This document shows, piece by piece, positions 7,948 through 17,700 of a stretch of 20,372 nucleotides of DNA (position 1 is its first letter; every line of letters starts with the position of its first letter). The stretch covers positions 1 through 20,372 of the forward strand of contig SGPL01000579.1 in the NCBI GenBank assembly GCA_004802705.1, written 5' to 3'. The notes beneath the pieces were generated by a model that searched no databases, had not been told where the DNA came from, and saw only the letters and a program-made list of their open reading frames with translations. Position numbers and translations under genes: made by a program. This DNA is from Bondarzewia mesenterica. Lineage: Eukaryota > Basidiomycota > Agaricomycetes > Russulales > Bondarzewiaceae.

Positions 7948-9940
7948 TTATACTCCCGTCGTTCCACCGAGAAATCGCGCGTGACTCCATGTCCGCTCAG
8001 AGTGGGGAACCTTCAACGCGTCAAGGAGCTCTTGCGCTTTTGTCGGGGTGAACGGCTGCAAGAGAATGCCACAGATGCGCAAGGTCTCTATAGATATGGC
8101 ATAGACCTCTTTGACGATGGAGATTTCCGTCTTCTTCGACCATGGTTCTGTTATGGACAACACCTTGTTCATCTGGATGCATACTCAGTCGTGCCCGAGT
8201 AATTTCCGATAAATTGAACTATGACGTACCACTTGGAGTTGATGCATGATGAGATCGAGAGCCTCGGCAACTTGGAGAAGCTGCAGCTGCTCATCTACCT
8301 CCGAAGACAGTGCCTCCAGCAAAGGCACGACCGACGCAACTATCGTTGAATCATGGATTGCCGACCCAAGGGTGAAGACGCCATGCAAGCGTTTTTTGAT
8401 GGCATCGGAGGTGATGCGCCTGTGAAGATTTCCGAGTAAGGATTGCAACTCGGAGGCATGTTTGTTTAGCTGTTGAGTGGACCAGTCTGGAACGATCAAC
8501 AACAATACAGGCGGCTGCCTCTCTTCTCCTGTACAATTAGAAGCTTACCAACGTCATCCTTGAATCTTCCCCCGACGCGAGCGAGATAGTACCTGACAAC
8601 GTCCGTCCCTAACTCATCCATCGCTTTGAATGGATCAGCAACGTTGCCGATAGATTTGGACATCTTCTTTTTGTCCACGGTCCAATGTGAGTGGGCAAGT
8701 ATTCGTTTTGGTAGAGGTAGGCCCAGAGCCTGAAGCATAGCAGGGAGATATACCGCGTGAAACCTGTACAAAACGGTCAGACGAATTAAACAATGTTCAG
8801 ATCATCGATGTTACCGAACTATGTCTTTGCCGATAACTTGAAGGTCAGGAGGCCATCCCGTCAAGGAGCCATCTTCATTTGAGTTGGTCCATGGGTATCC
8901 AGTGCCAGTCAAGTAATTAGTTAAGGCGTCGAACCAGACGTACATCGTGTGCTCGGGGTCACCAGGTACAGGTACGCCCCAATGGAGACGGCTTCGCGGA
9001 CGAGATATCGACAAATCCTCGACTGGCTGAGACAGCATAGCCAGCACGTTCGCATACTGGCTCGGAGGGTATACGGAATCTGTCTGCATCTGGTACCGTG
9101 CGATGAGAGAATCGCGGAAGGCAGACAGGCGAAATTTATAATTTTCTTCATGCATCCACTCGACTGCAGAACCTGTCTCAACGGAAATGTTCACATCACC
9201 CTTCCCGGATTTGGTAATCTGAGAGTCGGTATAAAAGCACTCGTCGGAAACGGAGTACCATCCTTGATGTGTATCCTTATAGATAAGACCTTTGGAATCA
9301 AGTAGGCGCTGGGAGACGCGTTTGCATGAGAAGAAGAATCATAGGCGAGCCGAAGTTAGTTACCCAAACATGCTGAACGGCATCGTGGTGGTCCTTTTCT
9401 GTCGTGCGAATGAAGCGCGTGTGGCTTATATTTGCTCGCTCAGCCAATGCCTGATTTCACTAGTCAATCACAAGGAAGCGCGGAAAGGCCATGCGAAAAC
9501 ACACACGAAAATGTTGGCTCAGCTCATCGCAAAATGAAGATGGATCCGAGCCCTTCTCTTTCGCGGCCTTCTGAATTTTGAAACCATGCTCATCTGTCCC
9601 AGTCAAGAAGAAGACAGGTCTTTCGGGCTTGATCAGTCTGGCATGGCGAGCGAAGATGTCGGCCGTTACAATGCTCCATAGGTGGCCTATGTGAGGTACT
9701 GAAGCAAAATATAGATGTCAAATACGCGCTTGGCTTTACTGTTAAAAGAGACTGTGAATTCTACGGAGCCACATATACGCACTTACCTGCATTCGGGTAG
9801 AAGATGGGAGTCGTGATATAGCACGGTTTCTCGGAGATGGCTCCAGAGCTGGAAAATGTGCGCTGTATCGAGCGAGTATGACTATGAGACGAGACAATGT
9901 TACGAGAGCTCTTTCGGAAGTGAACTCTCAGTAACAACAT
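7948..9940 (-). CDS. Mitochondrial methionyl-tRNA synthetase
   Basis: Class I synthetase that charges tRNA-Met, probably in the mitochondrial matrix. Seven exons give 541 aa: 9787-9940, 9505-9698, 9364-9450, 8815-9308, 8549-8763, 8230-8486, 7948-8172; introns are 51-88 nt. The chosen start (MLLLRVHFRKSSRNIV) gives a basic, Ser/Arg-rich presequence; an in-frame ATG at 10066 would add 42 residues. Motifs: YITTPIFYPN, PHIGH (53-57, the HIGH box), TGTDEHG, GWYSVSDE, HWGVPVPGDP, YVWFDALTNYL, VIGKDI, KMSKS (343-347) and, near the C-terminus, TLRICGILLQPF and ERTW. The protein lacks the zinc-knuckle and C-terminal extensions of cytosolic MetRS. The very C-terminus is uncertain: the stop at 7948-7950 follows FLGGTTGV, but a GTATAA just before it could start a further intron. 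It is divergent from the auxilin gene. Confidence 0.94.
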
Positions 9941-10066
9941 CAGAGTCAAATTATTCAAACGATATGAGAGCTCTGTGCACTCGCGTTTAGACGTTGGGAG
10001 TGCTAACGTGAAAGCCTGTGAAGAAGAGCGAAGAAACAGGAAGAAACTGTCAAGTCGAATAAACAT

Positions 10067-10321
10067 GATTTAAGGTTAGGGGCAGTTGTGTGATCTTCCA
10101 AAATCCTGGCCGTCACCTTCTTTGCTTATTACTGTCGGCGACTGCGCAGCCTCGGAGCCCCATTTTCTCACCCAACCCGCATTCATAGCCTTCATATTTC
10201 CATCATTTTACGAACCTTTCTGAGGACGACGTGCATCCTACACCACTGACGAGCCTGTTATTTAATACTAGACGCCTCCACTGCAACTGGCCCACCTGAC
10301 TGTGGTTATCGTGGACGAACC
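10067..10321. promoter_or_regulatory. Bidirectional promoter region, MetRS / auxilin-like
   Basis: The gap between the two divergent genes is 255 bp, or 381 bp if the downstream MetRS start is used, and must hold both promoters. Short CT-rich stretches (ACCTTCTTTGCTT) and TTATTTAATA near 10259 are visible. No clear paired TATA boxes are seen. Confidence 0.5.
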
Positions 10322-13092
10322 ATGACAGATTCCTTCGCCGACCTTTGGAATTCCTCTGCCCCCACGAAAACCATTCAACCTACTTCGAAATTGGGGTCTG
10401 CAACTGCTGCAATAAATGGAACTCGACGCCCATCTTACGACGCATTCTCTTTGCTGGCATCGAGCTCCGCGTCACCAAGTCCATCTCGCACACCTTCTGG
10501 GACGAAGACAAATCAGAGGATAACCCCCAGGCCAACACCGTCCATTCCCTCTGGAAGCGACGCATTCAGTGGTCTGCTGTCCGGTTCGTTAGTGGGGACT
10601 TCGAACACAGCCAACCTGAGCATGGCAGAGCGGGCGTCCAAGGCAGAGAAGGAGAGAAGGGAGGCTTTACTGAAGCGGCAGGAGGAAGTAAAGCAGCAAT
10701 CTTCTACTTGGGCTGGTCTTGACACCCTGGCAAAGGGTGCTGTGGCAAGTCCTCAACCGTCTCATCCTGCAGTTACTCAACTCCCAGACGACGACTGGTT
10801 GTTTGGAGCTGTCGAACCAGCTAAGCCGTCTGCCACGAATTCCAAAGTTGCAGATCCTCCTGAGGCTCAGGGCGATGTTTGGGGACTGGAGGAGTTCACT
10901 TCACGATCTGCGAAGACAGCTCCCTCGGCATCAGCTATTCAGTCCACATCATTGTGGGATCTTGACGACTTTGCTTCGTCTTCGGAACCTGTCGCAGCCA
11001 CTTCTTCACAATCCGCCTCTCGTTCACAGATATCATCCCGATCTAACACACCAGGCGACTTTGATTTTGGTAATCGCGAGGACGGATTATTGGAAAGTGA
11101 TTCTTCAAACGAAGATGATATTTTGGGAGATCTGGGAAAGCCTATGGACGCTGTTCCCAGGCGATCATCACCTGTGGTGAGCTGTCTCCATCATGAAGTC
11201 GCCGCATTTTTCCTTATTTTGCGTAGCCACTATCCGGTTCACCCTCACAAGAGAATAGACAGCGTTCAATGGTTCCTTCTCCCCCACCTCACATCATCGG
11301 CCAAATCGTTGAGATGGGGTTTTCCGTTGACCAGGCACGCGTCGCTCTCGCGTCTACCGACACGGGCCTCGACGTGCAGGCTGCTCTCGAGACCATGCTC
11401 GCGAACGGCGCTGGTGCGTCTACCCCTTCGCCTGAAGTAATTCATCCAGAACGGCGTCGAAGACACCGAGAAGAGCTCCACGATGGAGATGGCTTCGCTT
11501 CTAGCCCTCGCGGTAGACATCGTCCCGATCAACCTCGCAGACTACATGCCCACACACGTCCTTCTCAAGAAGATGCGTCTTCGCAGGAAACAAATTATCA
11601 GCAACAAGCGGACAAGCTCCTGGCCCAAGCAAGCGAGATTGGATTGAGCGTGTTCAACCGCGCCAACGCCTTTTGGAATCAAGGCAAGGAGAAAGTGCAG
11701 AAGGTTTATGAGGAGCGCGCTGCCGCCGCACGCGCAAGTAGTTCGGGCCGCTCCACAACCCAGGGGCGGCCAAGATGGATGCAGGAAATCTTAGACAAAG
11801 AGGAGGCCGAACAAGGAGGAGAAGCAGGTGAAAGAGAAGCAGGACCCTCATTCACTGATGGAGAGGTCCTCCCCGCAAGGCCTTCAAGACAGCGTCCACC
11901 GGTCGAAAGGGAACCGCAGCCTCAGGTCGATACGACGGACCTCTTCAGTGTCGATGCTCCTAAAGCCTATGTCTCGCCATTCCGCCGTGGAGCATCCTCA
12001 CGGGATGCCGGAGCGGCTTCATCGCCTTCCTCTTCCAAGCCTACACCCCCTCGGGTTCCCTCTCCCATTAGTATGGTTCAGCGGAAGACTGTTTTTGCAT
12101 CGCCTTCAGCCATAGCAGCCTCTACGAAGTACAAAGCCTCCGGAATGGAAATGTTCAAGCTTGGACGATATGCAGAAGCGGAAACGGCGTACTCTTCTGC
12201 AATCTCCCAATTGCCGAGCTCGCACCTATTCCTCGTCCCACTTCACAACAACCGTGCGTTGACGCGGTTAAAGACGGGGGATACCAGTGGCGCAATCGAA
12301 GATTGCACAACTGCAATGAATATCATCGGTCCATCGTACCATCCCACGCGTGAAACAAAGGTGATGAAGGAGGAGGATGGGGCAGGAGTTGATTTGGGTG
12401 ACGCGCTCATCAAGGCGTGGAGACGGCGTGCGGAGGCATGTGAGAGTAAGGAAAAGTGGGAGCTCGCACGGAAGGACTGGGAAGCAATTGCGGGTGCAGA
12501 ATTTGCAGGCAGAGCCAGGACCGAAGCACTCAACGGTATTGGACGGTGTCGAAAAATGCTCAATGCGAGCGGTGCGGCTGACGCTACGGCGGCGTCCAGG
12601 TCGCGTCCGTCGGCACCTGCCCCTGCAAAGGTTCCCAACCACCCAGCACCCAGGAGAGGCCTCACGCCACCGTCTGCTGCTCTCAAAAGGTTACATGAGG
12701 CAAACAAAGCTGCGGAAGCTGAAGAAGAGGCGAGATATGAACTGAAAGACACGGTCGACGCGCGCATGACCGCTTGGAAGAAAGGGAAGGAGACAAATTT
12801 GCGTGCACTGATCGCAAGTTTAGACATGGTACTGTGGCCGGAGCTGGGGTGGCAGAAGGTCGGGATGGCCGAGCTCGTTTCCCAAAATCAAGTGAAGATT
12901 AGATATACCAAGGCGATCGCGAAGTTGCATCCGGATAAGGTACGTTTTAAGGTCGGTTACCTATTCGAGGACATCGACGAAGTGCTTGTGTTTTGGCAGT
13001 TGAGCGCAAACAATACCACGGTGGAGCAGAGAATGATTGCTAATGGGGTTTTTGGGAGTCTGAACGATGCCTGGAATGCGTTCAAACCGTAA
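10322..13092 (+). CDS. Auxilin/Swa2-like J protein with UBA and TPR domains
   Basis: Recruits Hsp70 to clathrin-coated vesicles and drives uncoating. Three exons (10322-11176, 11263-12939, 13000-13092) give 874 aa in frame. Residues 1-285 are low complexity with acidic-aromatic motifs (DDDWLFGA, SLWDLDDFA) of the kind used to bind clathrin or adaptors. A UBA domain covers about 293-335 (HIIGQIVEMGFSVDQARVAL). A charged coiled region follows (DKLLAQASEIGLSVFNRAN). TPR repeats lie at about 570-710 (KASGMEMFKLGRYAEAETAY; LHNNRALTRLKTGD; AWRRRAEACESKEKWELARK). A C-terminal auxilin-type J domain spans about 797-874 with HPD at 841-843 and ending FGSLNDAWNAF. This order matches yeast Swa2/auxilin. 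The second intron (12940-12999) is a multiple of three without stops, so an unspliced reading stays open through the J domain. The split after HPDK and the NNTTVEQRM block show where the true junction lies. Confidence 0.93.
12940..12999 (+). other. Frame-preserving, stop-free intron inside the J domain
   Basis: GTACGT...GGCAG, 60 nt, sits directly after the HPDK codons. Reading through it adds 20 residues that do not belong to J domains and keeps the downstream frame. The spliced form restores the usual spacing between HPD and the NNTTVEQRM helix. Confidence 0.85.
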
Positions 13093-14189
13093 TAATTCCG
13101 TGTTGTTGGGGACATGTAGTGCTGTAAGTACTGGATTTTCGATGAACTACCCCGTAGGATTTTTAGAGCCCTAAAGAGTGAGTGACCATGCTTCAGAGAC
13201 CTCGATCGCTGTTCGAGGGCACACTTTTGGACCGCTGGTTGGCGACGAATTTCGCTGAAGTTCCGGTGGAAGAGCTAAGTATCGTACCAGTGCATATGGA
13301 CTCGAGTACAAGCAGATTGTTTCGTTGCCGGAAACGAGATATTTTTAATGCTTATCGGTCCGATTTCGCAGACAAGTACCCACCGAAGCGGTGTAACCCC
13401 TCTTACCGCCGCCTTGTTTTTTTTTTTCCGCCCGTAAAATCACCAGCGGCGGAGGCCTGCTTGTGCACTCACATCCGGACAAACCCCGATCGAGCGCCTT
13501 GCAGGATTGCGTGGGCACTTTGACCCAACGCGTGGGATCCTGCTGCAGACCACGGCCTGCAGGTTTCTTCCCTCTACCCATCCACAGTACGCGTACATCT
13601 CCCTTGAACGATTCAACACCTTGGTTGGGATTGGCTTTCTTTTGCCGAGAATCCTTAAGACACGCCGCAACCCATGTGCAAAGGCTCGAAGCCCCGCATT
13701 GGATGTCTTGGCCCACTACAATCTGATTTCAAAATCGTCCTTTACATTCAGCCTGTGTGTGTTTAGGTCTCGTCAGTTTGGGCCGAGCGTGCGGGGTAAA
13801 GCTCAAAGCATATACAGGTATCGACACATCTTTTCATGTCGTAACGAGTGACTTTTTTTTAACCCAGGTGAAGACTCGACCAATGGCGGCAAGGGGGATG
13901 AGGGGGCAGCTCTGTGCCATCAGCGATGATACTAAAATGGATTCCAAAGCGCGCGGCTCGCCGGACGGTCGTTGCGCTCCGTCGCAACAACTCACCAACT
14001 GGCTACTTCTCTAAACTCTTTACCTGCTCCTTGACGCGCTTTGGCATCGCTTGTTTGTTTGGATATCTTTATGTCTCACTTCTCGCTTTTTCCTCTGATA
14101 TGATCTCTCGTCACGTCTAAACAATTGTCTCACCATCTCCCTTTCTACCTGTGGCATTCGACTGACAAATTCGCTAAGCTCCCTGTCTC
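13093..14189. other. Intergenic region of about 1.1 kb, no gene supported
   Basis: Open frames here have no family motif and no supporting introns. Visible features are a T11 run (13417-13427), a T8 run near 13853, and a small hairpin GTTGCG/CGCAAC at 13971-13988. From about 14000 onward the + strand becomes strongly pyrimidine-rich, which looks like the upstream part of a promoter for the candidate gene that follows. A non-coding transcript cannot be excluded. Confidence 0.55.
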
Positions 14190-14195
14190 TATAAA
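14190..14195 (+). promoter_or_regulatory. TATA box of the candidate gene at 14361
   Basis: CTCTATAAATTGG lies about 170 bp upstream of ATG 14361 and is followed by CT-rich blocks (TTCCCCT, CTCTGTCCGTTTCTATCTGCTTCG). Such TATA plus pyrimidine tract combinations are typical of expressed basidiomycete genes. It is the best argument that a real gene starts nearby. Confidence 0.5.
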
Positions 14196-14360
14196 TTGGT
14201 ACCTTCCCCTACTGATCGACCGTCAACATTCTCTGTCCGTTTCTATCTGCTTCGTTCTCACGGTCTTGCTCTTAGAATCCTGGAAAATCTACAGCTGCCT
14301 TAACTTGCTCGTCGGACCCTTCCCCTCTCGGCAACACCGCCCTGGACATATGAGGCCAGC

Positions 14361-15033
14361 ATGTACACGTGCTCGTTCAGCGGGAGTAGTCCATCAACGT
14401 CGGGCTACTCGAACCCATCTGTTGTCAGGAACGGCCGACCGAACCCCCCTCCTGGAGGCCATCAGAGACGTAGTGCTGTGCACCACTCTGGGATTTTGAC
14501 GACTGACTTTTCTGGCGCGAATCAAATTAGTACCACTATAACCTTCGACCGGATCGTCGTCTAGTATCAAGTTGGGGGGCCTCGCGACCCCCGCATCACT
14601 GAGGGCCATGGTCGATGGTGGAAGCCACCCATTCCAGGGTTTGCACACGGCGGGTAAAGCACTCCATAACGGTGCGTGATCATCCTCGATGACCAGCCCT
14701 GCCGTGACTCATTCATCTCGAACGGTCACAGTGGGATGCTTACCCCGGCATCGAGCTAGTATACCATCTACCAGTCTCCGATGAGAACTCAGATTGCGCA
14801 AGAAATATATGCGAATTACTGCAAGTTCGCAAAGGTCAGTAGCTATATACATCTATCGTCATATATGCAGTGGTTGACCTTGACTTCAGGACGTGGCTCG
14901 GCGTCCGTTCGATCCTTCAAAACAAGGCTGGCAATTCTCGCAGAATGGTCTCTCTGTGGACAACGACTTGATTCTAGTCGCTTTTCGGACTGGCGACGAT
15001 TCGTGGCAGGACGACATCGTTGCTGAAATCTGA
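14361..15033 (+). CDS. Candidate gene of unknown function, reading frame unresolved or disrupted
   Basis: Several stretches look coding but lie in different frames: 14361-14561 (MYTCSFSGSSPSTSGYSNPS...), 14565-14654 (GPRDPRITEGHGRWWKPPIP), about 14732-14794 (WDAYPGIELVYHLPVSDENS), and 14781-14834 joined through a clean 55-nt GT-AG intron (14835-14889) to 14890-15033 (GWQFSQNGLSVDNDLILVAF, ending DDIVAEI). Possible intron donors are GTAGTG at 14471 and GTAAAG at 14653. No single set of GT-AG introns joins all blocks without a base change. Homopolymers such as C6 at 14444-14449 and the G6 run near 14575-14580 are suspects, given the errors elsewhere in this window. The last two exons alone could also encode a 65-aa protein starting at 14781. 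No family is recognised. It may be a gene with sequence errors, a decayed gene, or a short independent gene. Confidence 0.35.
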
Positions 15034-15426
15034 GGCTTGTGCTGGCATCTGGAGTTCATCTTTAATCTTATTCTTCCTATCTGGTCTCCGTCGTCACAAC
15101 ATCGCTACCGCACATCGCACTCCTAGATCGCTTTGGACGATGGTCTTGTATCACCAAAAGTATTGCCTGTAGTACCACAATGGTTGTATAATCTGTCCTT
15201 GTAATTCCTAGAAGAGTAGCACACTTGAATGAGTAATTGGCAATGGCTCATTGAGCCTGAGTGGGAAATCTTGATAACCGACGCGTATTAAGAACCAACG
15301 AAGTAAAGGTGGGCTCAACGTTCAGCTGTCCAATTGTGTATGTCAGGACACCCCGATGAATCTGCGATATCCGTTATACATTGTTGTTACATCTTCATTT
15401 ACACGTACACCAGTCCAGACTATTAA
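15034..15426. other. Intergenic region between convergent 3' ends
   Basis: Between the candidate gene (+) and the DENR gene (-) I see no coding signature. It probably contains the two 3' UTRs. Confidence 0.55.
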
Positions 15427-16427
15427 CTACTCGGTGCTCTTTTTCTTCTTCTCCTCGACGATGTCCACGTTTTCTATCACGATGCCCTTCAACACGTCCA
15501 TGCCCTTCTTCCCTCCCTTCCCACCTCCACCCGCGCCGTGTTCCTCGTTCGCCTCTTCCATCATATCATAGATCTCCTGCGAGACATCACCTTGTACGAC
15601 GATCTCGTCCTGTCCGATGGCGTTCTTAGTGACGGATGCACCCGTCGCGAAGCGCGTCGCAAAGAGCTTGGCGGCTTTCTTGAGGTCCACGTCTGAGTTG
15701 TAGGCATGAGACACGCCAAAAAAATCAACCCGATGGAAAGGAAGAGAAAGGCGGAAGAGGGGTGAGCTCACCAAAAGCTTCAAGGCCATGGATGGACGTG
15801 ACATATTTGCGCTTATTTCGTTCGATCCGTTTGATGATGATCTTTCACAGAATTTTTTTAATCGGCACGACGAGCAGGAATATAAGGCCTATCTTACTTG
15901 TGATGCCTATGCCGCCCGCGCATGTGCGACACTCGTTAATAAACTGTCGTTCAAAGGCTTGAGAGAGCTCGCACCATTTCTTTTTCTTCGCCGCATCTGC
16001 CTTGGCTTCCGCCTTCGCCTCCTTCTTCGCGGTATCCTTCTCAAGCTTGCTCTGCGCTTCCAGACTCAGCGTCCCGAGCTTCGCCTGCAGCGCCTCTGCA
16101 AAAAAGAACAAAAACCATTGAAAGATAGTGATTGAGAACAATTGCAAGGTTCAATCGGAGATGAGCTATAGTAGAGCGCACCGTCGGAATAATATTTGGG
16201 ATACAGATCGGGGTGAGCCTCGTTGAGCCATTCCTTGCACCGGGTGAGACTCGACCCGAATTCACAGTACTCTAGGGGGAACGTGCACACTGCGTCCACA
16301 CGAGTCGCAGGGTAAGCGGATGCAAGCATGTGAGATGAGTGATCTGACCGCCGCAGTAAAGAACTTGGAGCGGCGGGGTTGCATGTCTCTCTGTCGCCAC
16401 CGTCTCTTGTTCTGTCGTCGAAGACAT
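15427..16427 (-). CDS. DENR/Tma22-type translation factor (SUI1 domain)
   Basis: Partner of MCT-1/Tma20; together they recycle post-termination 40S subunits and support re-initiation. Exons 16349-16427, 16182-16289, 15975-16095, 15772-15841, 15427-15692 give about 214 aa. The N-terminal Cys module LYCGVCTFPLEYCEFGSS (C25, C28, C35) followed by RCKEWL is the DENR zinc-binding region. A Lys/Ala-rich linker (KKEAKAEAKADAAKKKK) leads to the SUI1 domain: IIIKRIERNKRKYVTSIHGL, DLKKAAKLFATRFATGASVT, EIVVQGDVSQEIYDM and a basic tail. The third intron (15842-15974, 133 nt, unusually long here) joins exons whose phases disagree by one base. One missing A in the AAGAAAAAGAAATGG stretch (15975-15989 region) would restore the frame; an undetected microexon is the alternative, and none of those I tried worked. 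A Gly-rich insertion (GAGGGGKGGKKG) is unusual. Identity is firm; the exon 3/4 join is not. Confidence 0.88.
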
Positions 16428-16956
16428 TGTTTAGTTAGTAATCGGTGAAGGCCTCCTAGTGCGCTGTGGGCACGACGTCGGACGGAGGGTAAAGTCAAGA
16501 AATCCCGCACGTGATCTGTATCTGTGGATGAGATCTCTAGATTGTCAATGCATTGCTCTTTAACGATGAACATCTGAACGTTTGAACAATGATTCGGAAC
16601 ACGAACATGAGTACTTGACCTCGCGAGCACGTATTGGCTTTCAGGTAATTTTTTTTAAGTGACAGTATATATTTTCAGAGCTTTTCCCAGCAACTGACAA
16701 CACACTGACAGATCGCGTTCTCTATAATAATTCAGGTTGTCTTTCGAAGCATAGCTGCTGTCTTAAAGCTGGGCCAACTTGCTCACAAGTCCTTCTTGTA
16801 AATGTTTTGGCACTCGGAACTCACTTCCGTCAATAAAATACATCGTTTGCAATCTTCTTGTTCAACTAAGAACGAAGATATGGTAAGTAAGCGCACAACG
16901 ACGAGTACATGAAATCTGCCTCACCCTCATAATATTTATTGCCCGTCACCTTGCGC
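16428..16956. other. Intergenic region, promoter of the DENR gene
   Basis: This 529-bp gap lies between the DENR start and the stop of the small mitochondrial protein gene, both on the minus strand. It should hold the DENR promoter and the 3' UTR of the other gene. A T8 run lies near 16649. No additional gene is supported, although a C-terminal exon of the neighbouring gene could extend into 16760-16865 (see that entry). Confidence 0.5.
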
Positions 16957-17457
16957 TCATTTTCTCCCCTCTGGTTTGCGCCCTTCCGCGCCCTTCCCCG
17001 TGGGTCCCTCGTCAGGTTTACTGGTCTCCGGCCCCTTCTCCTCAGACCACGGTTTCTTCCCTCCGTACCGCAACTTCTCCCCCTCCAAGCTCCCTCCATT
17101 CTGCGTCTTCACGTCATAAGGCTGCTTCCTGTCTACATGGGTGTACTCCTCCGTCTGCGTGCCCGCACGGCTCCACTCCCCGGACGGTGCCTCGTACGGA
17201 CGTTGCACGCTGTCCGAACTGCTGTCAACGCGGTGGATCGTGGAGTCGAGGGGAGGCGTCAAGTCGGCCTCTTTGAAGTACGACTCGGCCGTGTGGTCGA
17301 CCTGGGGCTTGGACTCTGAGTCGCCGTTCCAAACGAGAGGGGTGGATGTGAAAAGACGCGTCTGTTGCGCGTGCGTATACCAGCGCGTCGAGAACGTCGC
17401 GCGCGCTTTATTCCCGGCTTGGAGAGCGCGGCGAGAAAGCTGAAAAATAGTAGACAT
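16957..17457 (-). CDS. Small mitochondrial protein of unknown function
   Basis: A single open exon encodes 166 aa. The N-terminus MSTIFQLSRRALQAGNKARA is basic, acid-free and amphipathic, followed by RLFTSTPLVW, a good mitochondrial presequence with an R-x-F/Y-S/T type cleavage context. The mature part is hydrophilic and Pro/Glu/Lys-rich (SYFKEADLTPPLDSTIHRVD; RPYEAPSGEWSRAGTQTEEY; EKGPETSKPDEGPTGKG). No transmembrane segment or catalytic motif is seen, and I do not recognise the family. The C-terminus is uncertain. Just past the stop another frame reads NERKVTGNKYYEG and then meets a GTGAGG donor. One surplus base in the C4 run 16966-16969 would connect the two frames, and a splice to TTAG at about 16866 would add a further exon. 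The simpler model ends at RKPEGRK. Confidence 0.72.
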   Translation of the reverse strand: MSTIFQLSRRALQAGNKARATFSTRWYTHAQQTRLFTSTPLVWNGDSESKPQVDHTAESYFKEADLTPPLDSTIHRVDSSSDSVQRPYEAPSGEWSRAGTQTEEYTHVDRKQPYDVKTQNGGSLEGEKLRYGGKKPWSEEKGPETSKPDEGPTGKGAEGRKPEGRK

Positions 17458-17700
17458 GGTTCTTGAAGAGCTTCGAGTGTGGGTCGTGGTGGATTAAGGT
17501 GAAAAAGAGGCCTGAATTGCGAATCAAAATGAGGATCCGTTGCGCCGTTTGGTTTCCTCTTCCGAATGATATTCCATGACGTCACTCCTATTCAACGACT
17601 TTGATTCGGACCACAACGGCTACACTAGAATACTGCATTTCTGGTATTTATTTGCATCTAATATAGTTCAGGTGTATATGATATCGGAAGAAAAAAAAAA

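Noticed and set aside
12243..12827. Antisense 194-aa open frame opposite the auxilin gene
   Set aside because: It is a shadow of the GC-rich, stop-poor sense coding strand; it has Ser/Ala-rich composition and no motif.
13417..13427. T11 run as a Pol III terminator of another small RNA gene
   Set aside because: No A or B box, cloverleaf or U6-like sequence was found upstream on the + strand.
13345..13716. Open frames in the 13.1-14.0 kb gap on both strands
   Set aside because: No family motif, no supported introns, and coding-like composition is absent.
15842..15974. Nine-base microexon GCATCACAA within the long DENR intron
   Set aside because: Its donor is strong, but including it leaves the downstream SUI1 frame wrong, so it does not solve the phase problem.
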